A stretch of DNA of 7,231 nt from Lysobacteraceae bacterium (GTDB lineage: Bacteria; Pseudomonadota; Gammaproteobacteria; Xanthomonadales; Xanthomonadaceae): assembly GCA_028293685.1 (NCBI GenBank), contig JAQGOI010000204.1, forward strand, positions 1 to 7,231, written 5' to 3'. The position numbers were made by a program, and so were the translations under genes. The notes beneath the pieces were generated by a model. That model did no database searches, was not told the DNA's origin, and worked only from the letters and a program-made list of their open reading frames with translations. Of the stretch, positions 6,333-7,231 are shown piece after piece; position 1 is the stretch's first letter; each line of letters opens with the position of its first letter.

Positions 6333-7103
6333 CTACCGGCCCGCAGCCTCGACATCGGCCGCAAGCTTCGCCGCCACATGCCGGTTGTTGTCGATCACGA
6401 TTCCGCTGACCTTGAGCGTGGACATCCAGAAGCGGAGGTCCTGCAGCAGTGATTCCGAGTGGCGATAGGTATCGAGCACGGTTCCTGCTTCCGCCTCGCT
6501 GATCGGCGAGGGGCAGTCGATGAGCTGCTGGCGGGTGGCATCGAGTTGCCGGAAGCAGTGGTCCCAGATGTACTGCTGCACGTGCCACGGAGTCAGTCCA
6601 CGGATCTGCATCCGGTACACCGGGTCGTGGCGGAGGATGTTGGCGCGGATGCCGGAACTGCTCAGGCGGTAGTAATCGGCCAGGCGCTTGCGCAGGTTTT
6701 CGTCGGCGATCAGCGTCAGGTCGCCGCTGTCGCGCATTTCAACGAACGTCGTGTCTTCCAGTTCAAACGGCATCAGCTGGCTCGCCTGGTACCAGGCCAG
6801 CACTGTTTTCCAGTTGGAGGCACCGACGCGTTGTCCGCTTTCGCCGTTTGCGATCGCCGCCGCTCCGTATGCCGACACGACCTGCCAGAACGCGAGCGTC
6901 TGTTCCATGGCCTTGCCGTCGGTCAGGAGTTCGGCGTGGATGCGCTGGTAGTCGCGATGGGCGCGGGCGCGGTCGATCCGGTCTTGATTCGCGTTGCTGA
7001 CCTGCAGCGCCACCAGCACGCCGACCACGACAATCGCCAGTTCGATGACGGCCGCGGTCCAGTCGTAACTGCGCAGCCGCGCGGCCAGTTTGAACATCCC
7101 CAT
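6333..7103 (-). CDS. Single-pass membrane protein resembling the DUF6090 group
   Basis: A 256-residue protein. A short basic N-terminus (LAARLRSYD) precedes one membrane helix at about 15-36 (WTAAVIELAIVVVGVLVALQ). SNANQDRIDRARAHRDYQRI follows, starting a long, probably periplasmic helical domain with coiled-coil character (36-75). The layout 'short basic tail, WTA/IGE-like helix, helical domain' matches the DUF6090 proteins common in Bacteroidota and their Xanthomonadales look-alikes; their function is unknown. The rest is helical and aromatic-rich (for example FVEMRDSGDLTLIADENLRK, about 120-139), with Cys residues near 183 and 198. ATG 7103 is reported, but ATG 7097 (MFKLAARL) has AGG at better spacing and is about as likely. 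Its start lies 42 bp downstream of another minus-strand gene, so the two may be co-transcribed. It converges with the propeller gene. Confidence 0.8.
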   Translation of the reverse strand: MGMFKLAARLRSYDWTAAVIELAIVVVGVLVALQVSNANQDRIDRARAHRDYQRIHAELLTDGKAMEQTLAFWQVVSAYGAAAIANGESGQRVGASNWKTVLAWYQASQLMPFELEDTTFVEMRDSGDLTLIADENLRKRLADYYRLSSSGIRANILRHDPVYRMQIRGLTPWHVQQYIWDHCFRQLDATRQQLIDCPSPISEAEAGTVLDTYRHSESLLQDLRFWMSTLKVSGIVIDNNRHVAAKLAADVEAAGR

Positions 7104-7145
7104 GCCTGAGTCCCCGCGAGTGATTGATGCCAGCCACGCCCATGG

Positions 7146-7231
7146 CTACGGCTGGCTATGTGCCGCAATGCGTTCCCGCACCAGCCTCTGCAGGCTATCG
7201 CTGAACAAGCGTGCATTGTCCTGGAACCAAT
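7146..7231 (-). CDS. C-terminal end of an unidentified protein (start beyond the right edge)
   Basis: One minus-strand frame is open from the right edge to a TAG at 7146-7148, giving 27 residues. It starts WFQDNARLFSDSLQ and ends LVRERIAAHSQP. The segment is amphipathic and helix-like with normal codon use for this window. The other two frames look like shadows (one is Cys/Arg/His-rich, the other stops at once). The fragment is too short to name a family. Its stop lies 42 bp before the start of the DUF6090-like gene on the same strand. Confidence 0.6.
   Translation of the reverse strand, partial: WFQDNARLFSDSLQRLVRERIAAHSQP

Noticed and set aside
6459..7109. Plus-strand open frame of 216 codons opposite the DUF6090-like gene
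   Set aside because: The minus strand has a clear membrane helix and family layout; the plus product has shadow-type composition.

Overview
The window is ordinary-looking, gene-dense, high-GC bacterial chromosome with seven protein genes, two of them cut by the window edges. GC-rich codon use, many Sec signal peptides, an S41 peptidase with N-terminal TPRs, and a single-pass membrane protein of the 'WTAxxIELAIVVVGV' type together suggest a gammaproteobacterium of the Lysobacterales (Xanthomonadaceae or Rhodanobacteraceae). That placement is inferred from family resemblance, not from a marker gene. I see no rRNA, tRNA, CRISPR array, transposase, integrase or phage gene.

Left part (1-2802): a secreted S41-family peptidase runs leftward off the window edge, with its start at 1532. 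Upstream of it, also on the minus strand, is a complete HxlR-family regulator (1680-2153). The gap between the two holds a symmetric two-level DNA dyad around 1622/1623 that looks like an operator. The HxlR gene is divergent, with only 43 bp between starts, from a small exported DUF1579-like protein (2197-2802). A perfect 6-bp inverted repeat lies between them, so the regulator/target arrangement is the clearest regulatory unit here.

Middle (2803-4609): one plus-strand gene encodes a protein with the folds of GGDEF and EAL domains but with the signature catalytic motifs of both missing, so it is probably a non-enzymatic signalling or scaffold protein.

Right part (4610-7231): a secreted PQQ-type beta-propeller protein on the plus strand has visibly lower GC than its neighbours. 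It converges on a minus-strand membrane protein resembling the DUF6090 group, and a perfect 8-bp hairpin lies between the two stop codons. At the right edge the last 27 codons of another minus-strand gene end 42 bp upstream of the membrane protein, suggesting co-transcription.

The genes do not form one obvious pathway. The shared theme is envelope and secreted proteins (peptidase, DUF1579-like, propeller, membrane protein) plus two regulators. I found no convincing new multi-gene system. The points most worth testing are the HxlR/DUF1579 divergent unit, the dyad before the peptidase, and the catalytically dead GGDEF-EAL protein.
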